Source: Gordonibacter massiliensis (ex Traore et al. 2017) (GTDB lineage Bacteria > Actinomycetota > Coriobacteriia > Coriobacteriales > Eggerthellaceae). From it: DNA of 64,000 nt. Shown piece after piece: positions 16,658 to 25,377 of the stretch. A program made the position numbers and the translations under genes. The notes below the pieces were generated by a model. That model had not been told where the DNA came from. It saw only the letters and a list, made by a program, of their open reading frames with translations, and did no database searches. The stretch lies in the NCBI GenBank assembly GCA_900170005.1, contig LT827128.1:3778168-3842167 (forward strand), in the 5' to 3' direction. How positions within the stretch are numbered: position 1 is the stretch's first letter; every line of letters starts with the position of its first letter.

Positions 16658-17947
16658 ATGGCTGAAGAAATCATCATCGTGCAGGGCACGGGCGTGCTCA
16701 CCGGCGAGGTGCCCGTGTCGGGCGCGAAGAACTCGGCGCTCAAGCTCATGGCCGCCGCCCTGCTGGGGCGCGGCACCACCGCCATCCACAACGTCCCCCT
16801 CATCTCCGACATCGCCATCATGGCGGAGGTGCTGCGCTGCCTGAACGCCCGCGTGGAGCGCGAGGGGCACACGCTCGTCGTGGACACCGAGCCCGTGGAC
16901 AAGTGGGAGACCCCCTACGAGCTGGTGTCGAAGATGCGCGCGAGCATCGCCGTGCTGGGCCCGCTCATCGGACGGTTCGGCCAGGCGCGCGTGGCCATGC
17001 CGGGCGGCTGCCAGATAGGGGCCCGCAAGATCGACATGCACCTGGTGGGGCTGGAGGCCCTGGGCGTGGAATTCGTGGTGGACCACGGCTTTCTGGAGGC
17101 CACCACGCCGCACGGCCTGACCGGCGGCCACGTCGTGCTCGATTTCCCCAGCGTGGGCGCCACCGAGAACCTGCTCATGGCAGCCGTGACGGCCGAGGGC
17201 ACCACCACCGTCGAGAACGCGGCGCGCGAGCCCGAGATCGTCGACCTCGTGAACATGCTCAACGCCATGGGCGCGCGCGTGAGCGGCGGCGGCTCGTCGC
17301 TCATCGAGGTGGAGGGCGTGCCGCTTGCGGCCATGCACCCCTGCGAGCACACCACGGTGGGCGACCGCATCGAGGCGGGCACGTTCCTCACCGGCGGCGC
17401 GCTCATGGGCGGCCCGGTGACGGTGCGCGGCATCGACCCCGCCTACCTGCGCATGGCGCTCATGAAGCTGGAGGCCATGGGCTGCGACGTCGAAGTGGGC
17501 TTGGACTGGATAACCGTGCGCCGCGAGGGGCCGCTCGCCCCCATCGACCTGCAGACGCTGCCGCACCCCGGCTTCCCGACCGATCTGCAGGCGCAGTTCA
17601 TGCTGTTGGCTGCGCGCGCCGAGGGCACGTCGGTCATCACCGAGAACGTGTTCGAGAACCGCTTCATGTTCGCCAGCGAGCTCATGCGCATGGGCGCCGA
17701 CATCGTCATCGAGGACCACCACGCCCTCGTGCGCGGCGTGGACGGCCTGCAGGGCGCCGACGTGTCGTCCACCGACCTGCGCGCCGGCGCGGCGCTCGTG
17801 CTGGCGGGCGTGTCGGCGGAAGGCGAGACGCGCGTGCACAACATCGCGCACATCGACCGCGGTTATGAGAACTACGTGGGCAAGCTCTCCGCGCTCGGCG
17901 CCGACGTCGTGCGCGCCGCGGCGGACGACGCGCTGCCCGCGTGCTAG
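16658..17947 (+). CDS. murA: UDP-N-acetylglucosamine 1-carboxyvinyltransferase MurA
   Basis: MurA transfers enolpyruvate from PEP to UDP-GlcNAc, the first committed step of peptidoglycan synthesis, in the cytosol. The 429-residue enzyme has SGAKNSAL (Lys24-Asn25) at the UDP-sugar site and the reactive-loop cysteine in PGGCQIGAR (Cys118). Cys118 is the fosfomycin target, so the enzyme is expected to be fosfomycin-sensitive unless altered elsewhere. Length is typical. ATG 16658 is chosen over upstream in-frame codons because it matches the family N-terminus and follows GCGAAGGA. The LCP gene lies 15 bp downstream, giving a wall-synthesis pair. Confidence 0.97.
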   Translation: MAEEIIIVQGTGVLTGEVPVSGAKNSALKLMAAALLGRGTTAIHNVPLISDIAIMAEVLRCLNARVEREGHTLVVDTEPVDKWETPYELVSKMRASIAVLGPLIGRFGQARVAMPGGCQIGARKIDMHLVGLEALGVEFVVDHGFLEATTPHGLTGGHVVLDFPSVGATENLLMAAVTAEGTTTVENAAREPEIVDLVNMLNAMGARVSGGGSSLIEVEGVPLAAMHPCEHTTVGDRIEAGTFLTGGALMGGPVTVRGIDPAYLRMALMKLEAMGCDVEVGLDWITVRREGPLAPIDLQTLPHPGFPTDLQAQFMLLAARAEGTSVITENVFENRFMFASELMRMGADIVIEDHHALVRGVDGLQGADVSSTDLRAGAALVLAGVSAEGETRVHNIAHIDRGYENYVGKLSALGADVVRAAADDALPAC

Positions 17948-17962
17948 CGGGGTAGGGCGCCC

Positions 17963-19462
17963 ATGTTCGGCCGGAAGAAGGGGTTCACCGCAACCCAATC
18001 GAAGCTCACGTCCCATCGCATGAGGTCGGCGACGCTCGGCACGCACGTGCCGCGGCGCATCCGCCCGGCGTCCGCGCGCATGAACGCCGACGCCGTGGGA
18101 TTCTCCAGCTCGCGCAAGAAGAAGCGCGCGGCGCGCGGCGTCGTGGACACGCTGCTGCCCTCCACGGCCACGCGCGAAAGCTCGTCGGATTACAGCCGCC
18201 GCGTGGGGCGCCGCGAGTTCACGCAGGAGATACAGCGCAGGGCGCGCATCCGCCGCATCGTCGTGCTCGTGGTCGCCGTGGCGGTGGTCGCCGTCGTCGC
18301 CGGCGGCGTGGGCCTGGCCACGTTCTTCGGCTCGGTCGACGGGAAGATGGGCCTGGGCGACTCCGATGCGAAAACCGCGCTGACCGCGCCGAAGGAGGCG
18401 GGAGCCTGGTACGCGCTTTTGGCCGCCGACCTGGGAGCCGCGTCGGCGGCGCAGGAAGAGGAGGGGCCCGACGCCCTCGTGCTCGTGCGCGTGGACGAGG
18501 GCTCCCGCGCGGTCACGCTCGTCTCGATACCCGCGAACCTGCGGGTGGCGCTCAAAGACGGCAAGATGCATCCTTTGCGCGAGGCCGCGGCGCAGGGCGA
18601 CGCGGCGCTCGTGACGGCCGTGGCCGGGTTCGCGGGCGTGAACGTAGCCCATTACGTGAAGACCGACGCGGCGGGCATCGCCGACCTCGTGGACCATCTG
18701 GGCGGCATCGAGGTGAACGTGGAGCAGGAGGTGGACGACCCCGCGGCGGGCGACACCTATCTCGCCCCGGGCGTCCAGACGCTCGACGGCGCGGCGGCCG
18801 TCACGTTCCTGCGCGCGCAGAACTTCACGAACGGCATCGACGACCAGGCGAAGAACCAGCGCGCGTTCTTGGCGTCGCTTGCCGCGCGCATGCTGGAGGA
18901 CACTGGCACGCTGTCCTTCGCCTCGCTGCTCGACGCCGTGGGGGCGGACTTCAGCACCGACGTGCCGGCCTTGGACGCCATCAAGCTGGCCGGGGCGCTG
19001 GGCGGCCTCGACGCCGCGTCGGTGCAGGGGGCGATCGTGCCCGGGTACGAGACCACGCGCGACGACGTGCGCTACTACGTGTCGTCGAGCGACGCGTGGA
19101 CGGAGATGATGGGATTGGTCGACAAAGGCCAGCCGCCCGTGGTGGACGAGGACGCCCATCCGCAGGTCGACCGGGGCGGTTTCAAGGTCGAGGTGCGCAA
19201 CGGAGCGGGCATCACCGGCGGCGCGGCCCAGGTGGGCGAGCTGCTGGCCGCGGAGGGCTTCGCCGTGTCCGGCACCGGCAACGCCGACAGCGCCGAGTTC
19301 CCCGAGACGCTCGTCATCTACGACGGCGACGAGCACAAAGCGCAGGCCGACGAGGTGGTGGCGGCCCTCGGCACGGGCCGCGCGATCGTGGGCGCGGGCT
19401 ACTACGACTACGACTCCGAAGTGCTCGTCATCATCGGCCGGGATTGGAAACCGGTGGCGTAG
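17963..19462 (+). CDS. LytR-CpsA-Psr (LCP) family cell-wall ligase with LytR_C domain
   Basis: LCP proteins attach teichoic-acid-like or capsular polymers to peptidoglycan on the outside of the membrane. The 499-residue protein has a long basic cytoplasmic N-terminus (about 1-95), one membrane anchor (about 98-120), an LCP domain and a C-terminal LytR_C domain from GGFKVEVRNGAGITGGAA. In the LCP domain, DALVLVRVDEGSRAVTLVSI and DLVDHLGGIEVNV are characteristic. A polyprenyl-phosphate-binding arginine pair is expected near FLRAQNFTNGIDDQAKNQRA. It follows murA closely and is probably in the same operon. The glycopolymer substrate cannot be told from sequence. Confidence 0.87.
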   Translation: MFGRKKGFTATQSKLTSHRMRSATLGTHVPRRIRPASARMNADAVGFSSSRKKKRAARGVVDTLLPSTATRESSSDYSRRVGRREFTQEIQRRARIRRIVVLVVAVAVVAVVAGGVGLATFFGSVDGKMGLGDSDAKTALTAPKEAGAWYALLAADLGAASAAQEEEGPDALVLVRVDEGSRAVTLVSIPANLRVALKDGKMHPLREAAAQGDAALVTAVAGFAGVNVAHYVKTDAAGIADLVDHLGGIEVNVEQEVDDPAAGDTYLAPGVQTLDGAAAVTFLRAQNFTNGIDDQAKNQRAFLASLAARMLEDTGTLSFASLLDAVGADFSTDVPALDAIKLAGALGGLDAASVQGAIVPGYETTRDDVRYYVSSSDAWTEMMGLVDKGQPPVVDEDAHPQVDRGGFKVEVRNGAGITGGAAQVGELLAAEGFAVSGTGNADSAEFPETLVIYDGDEHKAQADEVVAALGTGRAIVGAGYYDYDSEVLVIIGRDWKPVA

Positions 19463-19579
19463 CGACGCATGCGGCCAAGCGATGCCGTCCGCGTGCATTT
19501 TGCGGCTGTGCGCGGCGCGCTCGCCGCGCTATGGTAGAATCGGCACCCGAGAAACATCATTTCGACGAAGGAGATACCC

Positions 19580-19816
19580 ATGGTGGAGAAAACCGACGTG
19601 GCTGCCGTCCTGGAGCTCATCCGTCCGAGCCTGCAGGCCGACGGCGGCGACGTGAAGTTCGTTGACGTGGACGCCGACGGCGTGGTCTCGGTGGAGCTGC
19701 AGGGCGCCTGCAAGGGCTGCCCCATGTCCGAGATGACGCTGGCGAACGGCGTGGAGCGCATTCTGAAGGAGCGCGTGCCCGGCGTGACGAAGGTCGTCGC
19801 CGTCCACGAAGCTTAA
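19580..19816 (+). CDS. NifU-like iron-sulfur scaffold (NifU C-terminal domain)
   Basis: This 78-residue protein is a stand-alone NifU C-terminal (Nfu) domain that assembles or carries an Fe-S cluster. It begins VLELIRPSLQADGGDVKFVDVD and carries the cluster-ligating CKGCPMSEMTL motif (CxxC). The start ATG follows AAGGAGATACCC, an excellent ribosome site. It lies between the LCP gene and a small Cys-rich protein gene 15 bp downstream, which may be its partner. Confidence 0.9.
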   Translation: MVEKTDVAAVLELIRPSLQADGGDVKFVDVDADGVVSVELQGACKGCPMSEMTLANGVERILKERVPGVTKVVAVHEA

Positions 19817-19831
19817 GCGAAGGGCGGGACC

Positions 19832-20122
19832 ATGGCGAATTGTTGGGAGAGGCGCGGCTGCGACGACGAGATGATGTCGCGCTGCCCGCACAACACTCCC
19901 GGCGAGCCGTGCCCGGCCGACTGCCACTACGCCGCCTGCGACAGGCCGACGCACGTGGTGGCGACCGACTTCGCCGTGCTGCTCAACCCCGAGCGGCACT
20001 ACGATGCGGCCGTGAAGGAGGTGTGCCGCTTCTGCGAGCACTTCCTGGAGCACGGCCCGAACATCGCCGACGCGCCCTCAGACGGGCCGCGCGTCGGCAA
20101 CCCGAACCGCTTCCTGCTGTAA
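19832..20122 (+). CDS. Small cysteine-rich protein of unknown function
   Basis: This 96-residue protein has nine cysteines in short clusters: NCWERRGC, RCPHNTPGEPCPADCHYAAC and VCRFCEHF. The opening CWE...C pattern resembles small metal-binding CW-type domains seen near redox genes in anaerobes, but I do not recognise a named family with certainty. The clusters suggest zinc or Fe-S binding. It directly follows the NifU-like scaffold with only 15 bp between, so it may be a client or helper. The start ATG has GAAGGGCGGG upstream. Confidence 0.7.
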   Translation: MANCWERRGCDDEMMSRCPHNTPGEPCPADCHYAACDRPTHVVATDFAVLLNPERHYDAAVKEVCRFCEHFLEHGPNIADAPSDGPRVGNPNRFLL

Positions 20123-20281
20123 GGCGGGCCGCGGGAGCGCCGCAGCCGGCCGCCTGTTCGTTTCCGGGCTGTTCGGCGCCGCTTTTTCGGGTATCATATT
20201 CTAGGCAAGAACGCGCGGCCGTCCGGCTGAAACCGGGCGGCCGCGCTGCACGCAGGACCATCCACGGAACCAGGAGGAAGC

Positions 20282-21172
20282 ATGACCGAGCAGGAAAGCG
20301 GCACGCTGAAGGTGAAGACCGGCTTCGCCGAGATGATGAAGGGCGGCGTCATCATGGACGTCGTGAACCCCGAGCAGGCGAAGATCGCCGAGGACGCGGG
20401 CGCCGTGGCCGTCATGGCCCTGGAACGCGTTCCCGCCGACATCCGCGCGCACGGCGGCGTGGCGCGCATGAGCGACCCCACCATGATCGAGGGCATCGTC
20501 GCGGCCGTGTCCATCCCCGTCATGGCGAAGTGCCGCATCGGGCATTTCGTGGAGGCGCAGGTGCTGCAGAGCCTGGGCGTGGACTTCATCGACGAGAGCG
20601 AGGTGCTCACCCCGGCCGACGACGAGTACCACGTGAACAAGTGGGACTTCGACGTGCCGTTCGTGTGCGGCGCGCGCAACCTAGGCGAGGCCCTGCGCCG
20701 CATCGCCGAGGGCGCGGCCATGATCCGCACGAAAGGCGAGCCGGGCACGGGCAACGTGGTGGAGGCCGTGCGCCACATGCGCACCGTGACCACCGACATC
20801 GCCCGCATCAAGGGCCTGCGCGACGAGCAGCTGTTCACGGCCGCGAAAGACCTGCAGGCGCCCTACGAGCTGGTGAAGTGGGTGGCCGAGCACGGGTGCC
20901 TGCCCGTGGTGAACTTCTCGGCCGGCGGCATCGCCACGCCCGCCGACGCGGCGCTCATGATGCAGCTGGGCTGCGACGGCGTGTTCGTGGGCAGCGGCAT
21001 CTTCAAGTCGGGCGATCCGGCCAAACGCGCCCGCGCCATCGTGGAGGCCACGACGAACTACGACGATCCCGACACCATCGCCCGCGTCTCGCGCGATCTG
21101 GGCGAGGCCATGGTGGGCATCGAGATCTCGGACATCCCCGAAAACGAGCTCATGGCCGGCCGAGGCTGGTAA
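20282..21172 (+). CDS. pdxS: Pyridoxal 5'-phosphate synthase subunit PdxS (Pdx1)
   Basis: PdxS condenses ribose 5-phosphate, glyceraldehyde 3-phosphate and ammonia into PLP, forming a dodecamer with PdxT. The 296-residue TIM-barrel protein is very conserved. The first imine-forming lysine is Lys83 in [12 protein letters not shown], and the second is in [32 protein letters not shown] is also diagnostic. The start ATG follows AGGAGGAAGC. It is followed by pdxT after a 189-bp gap containing a hairpin. Confidence 0.97.
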   Translation: MTEQESGTLKVKTGFAEMMKGGVIMDVVNPEQAKIAEDAGAVAVMALERVPADIRAHGGVARMSDPTMIEGIVAAVSIPVMAKCRIGHFVEAQVLQSLGVDFIDESEVLTPADDEYHVNKWDFDVPFVCGARNLGEALRRIAEGAAMIRTKGEPGTGNVVEAVRHMRTVTTDIARIKGLRDEQLFTAAKDLQAPYELVKWVAEHGCLPVVNFSAGGIATPADAALMMQLGCDGVFVGSGIFKSGDPAKRARAIVEATTNYDDPDTIARVSRDLGEAMVGIEISDIPENELMAGRGW

Positions 21173-21183
21173 GGCGGGGTTCG

Positions 21184-21210
21184 GTTCCGCCGTTCTCCGA
21201 ACGGCGGAAC
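21184..21210 (+). terminator. Hairpin between pdxS and pdxT
   Basis: GTTCCGCCGTT (21184-21194) pairs perfectly with AACGGCGGAAC (21200-21210). No T-tract follows, so it may be a partial terminator or a processing site that tunes PdxS over PdxT. Confidence 0.45.
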
Positions 21211-21221
21211 GACTCGACGCT

Positions 21222-21328
21222 GCGGCCCGTCCTCGCACCCGATCTCGCGGCGATGCCGCGGGCTCGCGTACCTAAGTACGCTTCGCCCCCGGCCTCCCCA
21301 CGATCTCGGGCACGGGGACGGGCCTCGC
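21222..21328. repeat. Imperfect palindromic element in the pdxS-pdxT gap
   Basis: The block GGCCCGTCCTCG (from 21225) and the block CGGGGACGGGCC (ending 21325) are inverted. Around the centre lies GCGTACCTAAGTACGC (21265-21280), itself a dyad. This resembles the other intergenic palindromes in the window. Confidence 0.45.
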
Positions 21329-21361
21329 TGACTTACTAGCGCCAACCTGTTAGGTGTACAC

Positions 21362-21958
21362 ATGGAACCTGCGAGAAAAACCATCGGCGTCCTGGCCTTG
21401 CAGGGCGCCTTTCGGGAGCATCGGCGGATGCTCGACGGGCTGGGGGCCGACACGCGGCTCGTGCGCTGGCCGGGCGAGCTCGAGGGGCTCGACGGCTTGG
21501 TGATCCCGGGCGGCGAGTCCACGGCCATCGCGAAGCTCCTGGACATCCACGGGATGTACGGGCCGCTGCGCGCCGCCCACGGGCGCGGCATGGCCGTGTT
21601 CGGCACGTGCGCCGGCGCCATCCTCATGGCGCGCGACATCGAGGGCGCCCGCCCCGACCAAGAGCCGCTCGCGCTCATGGACGTGCGCATCCGCCGCAAC
21701 GCCTACGGGCGGCAGATCGACTCGTTCGAAACGACGGTGCCGTTCGCGGGCGTCGAGGGCGGTCCGGTGAAGGCCGTGTTCATCCGCGCCCCGCGCTTCG
21801 CCGACCTCGGCTCCGGCGTGCGGGTGCTCAGCGCGGCCGACGACGGCGAGCCGCTGGCCGTGCGCGAGGGCCGTGCGCTGGCCGTGGCGTTCCACCCCGA
21901 GCTCACCGACGACGTGCGCGTGCACGCCTATTTCCTTGGAAGCGTGGTCGGCGCGTGA
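21362..21958 (+). CDS. pdxT: Pyridoxal 5'-phosphate synthase glutaminase subunit PdxT
   Basis: PdxT hydrolyses glutamine and channels ammonia to PdxS. The 198-residue class I glutamine amidotransferase has the family motif VIPGGESTAIAKLL, the nucleophile Cys83 in FGTCAGAI and the His-Glu pair in AFHPELTDD. Length is typical. The start ATG 21362 lacks a strong Shine-Dalgarno, and the nearby GTACACATGG context suggests weak initiation. The adjacent pdxS confirms the role. Confidence 0.96.
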   Translation: MEPARKTIGVLALQGAFREHRRMLDGLGADTRLVRWPGELEGLDGLVIPGGESTAIAKLLDIHGMYGPLRAAHGRGMAVFGTCAGAILMARDIEGARPDQEPLALMDVRIRRNAYGRQIDSFETTVPFAGVEGGPVKAVFIRAPRFADLGSGVRVLSAADDGEPLAVREGRALAVAFHPELTDDVRVHAYFLGSVVGA

Positions 21959-22031
21959 CGTTTCGCTTCGGGGAAGTCTGCTACAATGAGGTTCGTTGGC
22001 GGACCCGGCGAGGCGAAGGAGCGTGAGGCGC

Positions 22032-22253
22032 ATGAGTCAGACCATTACCTGCCCGGCATGCGGCGCGTCCGATCTGGACGTGTGCCGCTACGACTCCATG
22101 ATGGTCGTGCGCGCCGATCTCGCCATGTTCACGCTGCGCTGCCCGTCGTGCGGGGCCAAGGTGTCCAGCATGCAGTCCATACCTTCGCAACTGCGCGAGG
22201 AGGTGCGGTTCGCCGCCATAGAGGTGGGCGCCGGCATGGGACGGGATCGTTGA
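22032..22253 (+). CDS. Small zinc-ribbon protein
   Basis: This 73-residue protein starts MSQTITCPACGASDLDVC and has a second CPSCGAKVSS pair, giving two CxxC knuckles of a zinc ribbon. No further domain is seen and I do not recognise a specific family. The start ATG 22032 is favoured by GAAGGAGCGTGAGG just upstream; the earlier in-frame codon (21996) would add a poorly conserved basic leader. A TACAAT -10-like box lies at 21982-21987. Confidence 0.6.
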   Translation: MSQTITCPACGASDLDVCRYDSMMVVRADLAMFTLRCPSCGAKVSSMQSIPSQLREEVRFAAIEVGAGMGRDR

Positions 22254-22264
22254 TGCCCGGGAGC

Positions 22265-22270
22265 GTATAA
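22265..22270 (+). promoter_or_regulatory. TATAAT box upstream of lgt
   Basis: A perfect TATAAT lies about 65 bp before lgt and just upstream of the 22290-22314 hairpin, so the hairpin would be in the lgt leader if this promoter is used. No clear -35 is seen. Confidence 0.3.
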
Positions 22271-22289
22271 TCCAACGAGAACGAAACGA

Positions 22290-22320
22290 ACGTGCCGCCG
22301 ATTGGGCGGCACGTGCTTGT
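22290..22320 (+). terminator. Hairpin upstream of lgt
   Basis: ACGTGCCGCC (22290-22299) pairs with GGCGGCACGT (22305-22314), followed by GCTTGTTTG. It is probably the terminator of the zinc-ribbon gene. Confidence 0.55.
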
Positions 22321-22336
22321 TTGCGAAAGGGAACCG

Positions 22337-23176
22337 ATGCTCAACGACCTTTACTGGAACATTGACCCCATCCTGTTCAGCCTCGGGCCCATCACCGTGC
22401 GATGGTACGGCGTGGCCTACGTGCTGGGCTTCGTGTGCGCGGCGGTGCTCATCTGGCGTCTGGCGAAGCGCTGGCGCATCCGCGTGGACGCCGACGCGCT
22501 GCTCACCATCATGTTCTGCGTCGTCATCGGCGTCATCGTGGGCGGCCGTTTGGGCTACGTGCTGTTCTACGGCAACGGCTGGGAGTACTACCTCCACGAT
22601 CCGCTGGAGATCATCGCGTTCAACCACGGCGGCATGAGCTTCCACGGCGGGCTGGTGGGCGCGCTGCTCTCCGGCATCGCGGCGGCGAAGCTCACGGGTA
22701 TTCCGTACCTCACGCTGGCCGACCTGGGCTGCGTGGCGGCTCCCATCGGCCTGTTCTTCGGGCGCTTGGCGAACTTCGTGAACGGCGAGCTGTGGGGCGG
22801 TCCCACCGACCTGCCGTGGGGCGTGGTGTTCGGCGGGGCGGCGGGCACCATGCCCCGGCATCCCTCCCAGCTCTACGAGGCCCTGCTGGAGGGCGTGCTC
22901 ATCTTCATCGTGCTGTTCCTGCTGTCGCGCAAGCGCCCGCCGCGTCCGCGCGGCACGTTTCTGGGCGTGTTCCTCATCCTGTACGGTTGTTGTCGGTTCG
23001 GCATCGAATTCGTGCGCCAGCCCGACGTGCAGCTAGGATATCTGTGGGGCGGTTGGCTGACCATGGGCCAGCTTCTGTCCGTCCCGCTCGTGCTCGTGGG
23101 CGTCGGGGTGCTCGTTTATGCGCTTCGGATGAAAAAACCGCAAGCGGGTCTTCCCGAATTGACACAGGCAGAGTAA
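22337..23176 (+). CDS. lgt: Prolipoprotein diacylglyceryl transferase
   Basis: Lgt adds diacylglycerol from phosphatidylglycerol to the lipobox cysteine of prelipoproteins; several such substrates are encoded in this window. The 279-residue polytopic protein has about seven membrane segments. The signature GRLANFVNGELWGGPTDLPWG and the conserved GGMSFHGGLVGALL, RHPSQLYEA and RFGIEFVRQPD stretches are present. Its start ATG 22337 follows GAAAGGGAACC; the earlier GTG at 22292 lies inside a hairpin and is rejected. Confidence 0.96.
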   Translation: MLNDLYWNIDPILFSLGPITVRWYGVAYVLGFVCAAVLIWRLAKRWRIRVDADALLTIMFCVVIGVIVGGRLGYVLFYGNGWEYYLHDPLEIIAFNHGGMSFHGGLVGALLSGIAAAKLTGIPYLTLADLGCVAAPIGLFFGRLANFVNGELWGGPTDLPWGVVFGGAAGTMPRHPSQLYEALLEGVLIFIVLFLLSRKRPPRPRGTFLGVFLILYGCCRFGIEFVRQPDVQLGYLWGGWLTMGQLLSVPLVLVGVGVLVYALRMKKPQAGLPELTQAE

Positions 23177-23277
23177 CATATAAGCCGTACTATCAAGAAG
23201 ACGAACCTGAAACCCGAACGGCGAGCAGGGCGCGCAAGCGCAGGCCCACCGCCAGGGACGACCTCGAAGGGGGAACC

Positions 23278-23658
23278 ATGGAACTCAAATTCTACAAGTG
23301 CCAGCATTGCGGGAACATCGCCGTCAAGCCGTTCGACTCCGGCGTGCCGCTGGTGTGTTGCGGCGAGCAGATGGAGGAGCTCGTCGCCAACACGACCGAC
23401 GCCGCCGTCGAGAAGCACGTGCCCGACGTGAAGGTGGACGGCTCGAACGTCCACGTGCAGGTGGGCAGCACGCTGCATCCCATGACGCCGGAGCATTACA
23501 TCACGTTCATCTGCCTGCAGACGAAGAACGGCTACCAGTTCGTGCAGCTCACCCCCGAGGACGCCCCCGTGGCCGACTTCGCCGTGGCCGAAGGCGACGC
23601 GCCGGTGAAGGTGTACGAGTACTGCAACATCCACGGTCTGTGGGTTGCCGAGGTCTAA
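23278..23658 (+). CDS. dfx: Desulfoferrodoxin (2Fe superoxide reductase)
   Basis: Superoxide reductase reduces superoxide to peroxide without releasing oxygen, a defence typical of anaerobes. The 126-residue protein has both iron sites. The desulforedoxin centre has Cys8 and Cys11 (CQHC) plus Cys27-Cys28 (VCCGE). The catalytic centre has His47 in EKHVP, His67, His73, Cys116 and His119 (CNIHGLW). Glu45 and Lys46 in the EKHVP loop match the residues that tune the open iron site. The start is ATG 23278 after GAAGGGGGAACC. A 16-bp-stem terminator follows. Confidence 0.96.
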   Translation: MELKFYKCQHCGNIAVKPFDSGVPLVCCGEQMEELVANTTDAAVEKHVPDVKVDGSNVHVQVGSTLHPMTPEHYITFICLQTKNGYQFVQLTPEDAPVADFAVAEGDAPVKVYEYCNIHGLWVAEV

Positions 23659-23678
23659 GCTTCCAGGTTGAACCGTAT

Positions 23679-23730
23679 CGAGCGCCCGCCCCGCAATCGC
23701 GCGGGGCGGGCGCTCGCGTATTCCCTTTGT
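23679..23730 (+). terminator. Intrinsic terminator after superoxide reductase
   Basis: A perfect 16-bp stem pairs 23679-23694 with 23701-23716 around a 6-base loop. A TATTCCCTTT tail follows. Confidence 0.75.
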
Positions 23731-23840
23731 GGAACTCCGCTTCCGATTCACGCACCTTCGAGCGCGCGGGGCGGGTTCACGGTATGATGCAACGGATAGG
23801 GCCCGATGGGGCACGGTTTCGAGGCGAGGATGGGAGAGAC

Positions 23841-25301
23841 ATGGCGAAGCGCACGAAGATCGTTTGCACGCTGGGGCCCGCGGTTGACGGCGAGCCGACG
23901 CTGCGGGCCCTGCTGGAGGCCGGCATGGACGTCGCGCGTCTGAACTTCTCGCACGGCTCGCACGACGAGCACCGGCAGCGCATCGAGCGCTTGCGGGCGG
24001 TGTGCGGCGAGGCCGACTCGCCCTGCGCCGTGCTGCTGGACACGCGCGGCCCGGAGATACGCACGGGCCGTTTGGCCGGCGGCGCGCCGGTGCAGCTTTC
24101 CGCCGGCGACGAGATCGTGCTCACCGAGCGCGAGGTGGAGGGCACGGCCCGCCTGGTCACGCAGACCTGCCGCGGGCTCTCCCAGGTCGTTGCGCCCGGC
24201 GCCGCCATATTGGTCGACGACGGGCTCATCGAGCTTCGGGTGGAGGGCACGGACGGCGGCGACATCCGCTGCAGCGTGCGCAACTCCGGTCTTTTGGGCG
24301 AGCGCAAATCCGTCAACGTGCCCGGCACGGCGGCGCCGCTGCCGGCCATGACGGAGCAGGATCGCGCCGACCTGCTGTTCGGCATCGAGCAGGACGTCGA
24401 CTTCGTGGCCGCCTCGTTCGTGCGCGACGCCGACGGCGTGCGCGAGATCCGCCGCTTTTTGGACGAGCACGGCGGGCAGGGCATCATGCTCATCGCGAAG
24501 ATCGAGTGCTCGGAGGCCGTGGACAACTTCGGCGACATACTCGAAGCGGCCGACGGCATCATGGTGGCGCGCGGGGATCTGGGCGTGGAGGTGTCCGCCT
24601 ACCGCGTGCCCCATATACAGAAGGAGATCATCCGCGCGTGCAAGCGCGCGTCCAAGCCGGTCATCACGGCCACGCAGATGCTGGAGTCCATGGTGCGCAA
24701 CCCGCGTCCCACGCGCGCCGAGGTGGGCGACGTGGCGAACGCCGTGTACGACGGCACCGACGCGGTCATGCTGTCGGGCGAGACGGCGGCGGGGCTCTAC
24801 CCGGTGGAGGCCGTGCGCATGATGGCGCTGGTGGCCGAGGCGAGCGAGCCCTACCTGTACGACGAGGCCGCCCCCGACCGCAGCCGCGACCACGCGCCGC
24901 GCGTGGCCCTGGCCGTGGGGGTGGCCGCCGTGCAGACCGCCGAGACGCTGGACGCTGCGTGCATCGTGGCGCCCACGATGTCGGGCCGCACCGCGCGCCT
25001 CATGTCGAACCTGCGCCCGCGCGTGCCCATCTACGCGGTCACGCCGTTTCCGCGCGTCATGCGCCAGCAGCAGCTCAACTGGGGCGTGACGCCCATGCTG
25101 GGCGACGTGCAGGGCGACATGCAGCGCGTGATAGACCACGCCCGCGCCACCGTGCTGCGCTGCGGCTTGGTGGAGCCGGGCGACGTGGCGGTGTTCACGG
25201 CGGGCGACCGCGGCACGAGCCCGCTGGAGGACGTGGGAAGCGGGCGGGCTGACGTCGCCGCGACGAACGCCATGTACGTGGTGCAGATACGGGAAGACTA
25301 G
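23841..25301 (+). CDS. pyk: Pyruvate kinase
   Basis: Pyruvate kinase makes pyruvate and ATP from PEP and ADP. The 486-residue protein has the barrel motifs LNFSHGSHDEH and DTRGPEIRTG, the signature IAKIECSEAVDNFGDI with the catalytic lysine, and ARGDLGVE. ATQMLESM and DAVMLSGETAAG follow, then a C-terminal allosteric domain. Length is typical and no extra PEP-utilising domain is fused. The start ATG 23841 follows GGGAGAGAC. It stands between a terminator and rhaD, 76 bp away. Confidence 0.96.
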   Translation: MAKRTKIVCTLGPAVDGEPTLRALLEAGMDVARLNFSHGSHDEHRQRIERLRAVCGEADSPCAVLLDTRGPEIRTGRLAGGAPVQLSAGDEIVLTEREVEGTARLVTQTCRGLSQVVAPGAAILVDDGLIELRVEGTDGGDIRCSVRNSGLLGERKSVNVPGTAAPLPAMTEQDRADLLFGIEQDVDFVAASFVRDADGVREIRRFLDEHGGQGIMLIAKIECSEAVDNFGDILEAADGIMVARGDLGVEVSAYRVPHIQKEIIRACKRASKPVITATQMLESMVRNPRPTRAEVGDVANAVYDGTDAVMLSGETAAGLYPVEAVRMMALVAEASEPYLYDEAAPDRSRDHAPRVALAVGVAAVQTAETLDAACIVAPTMSGRTARLMSNLRPRVPIYAVTPFPRVMRQQQLNWGVTPMLGDVQGDMQRVIDHARATVLRCGLVEPGDVAVFTAGDRGTSPLEDVGSGRADVAATNAMYVVQIRED

Positions 25302-25377
25302 GTCGCAGGCCCGCGGCGGATCGACGCAGCGGGCGACGGCCGGAGGGGCCGCCCGAGCGGCCGGACAAGGAGCAGAC

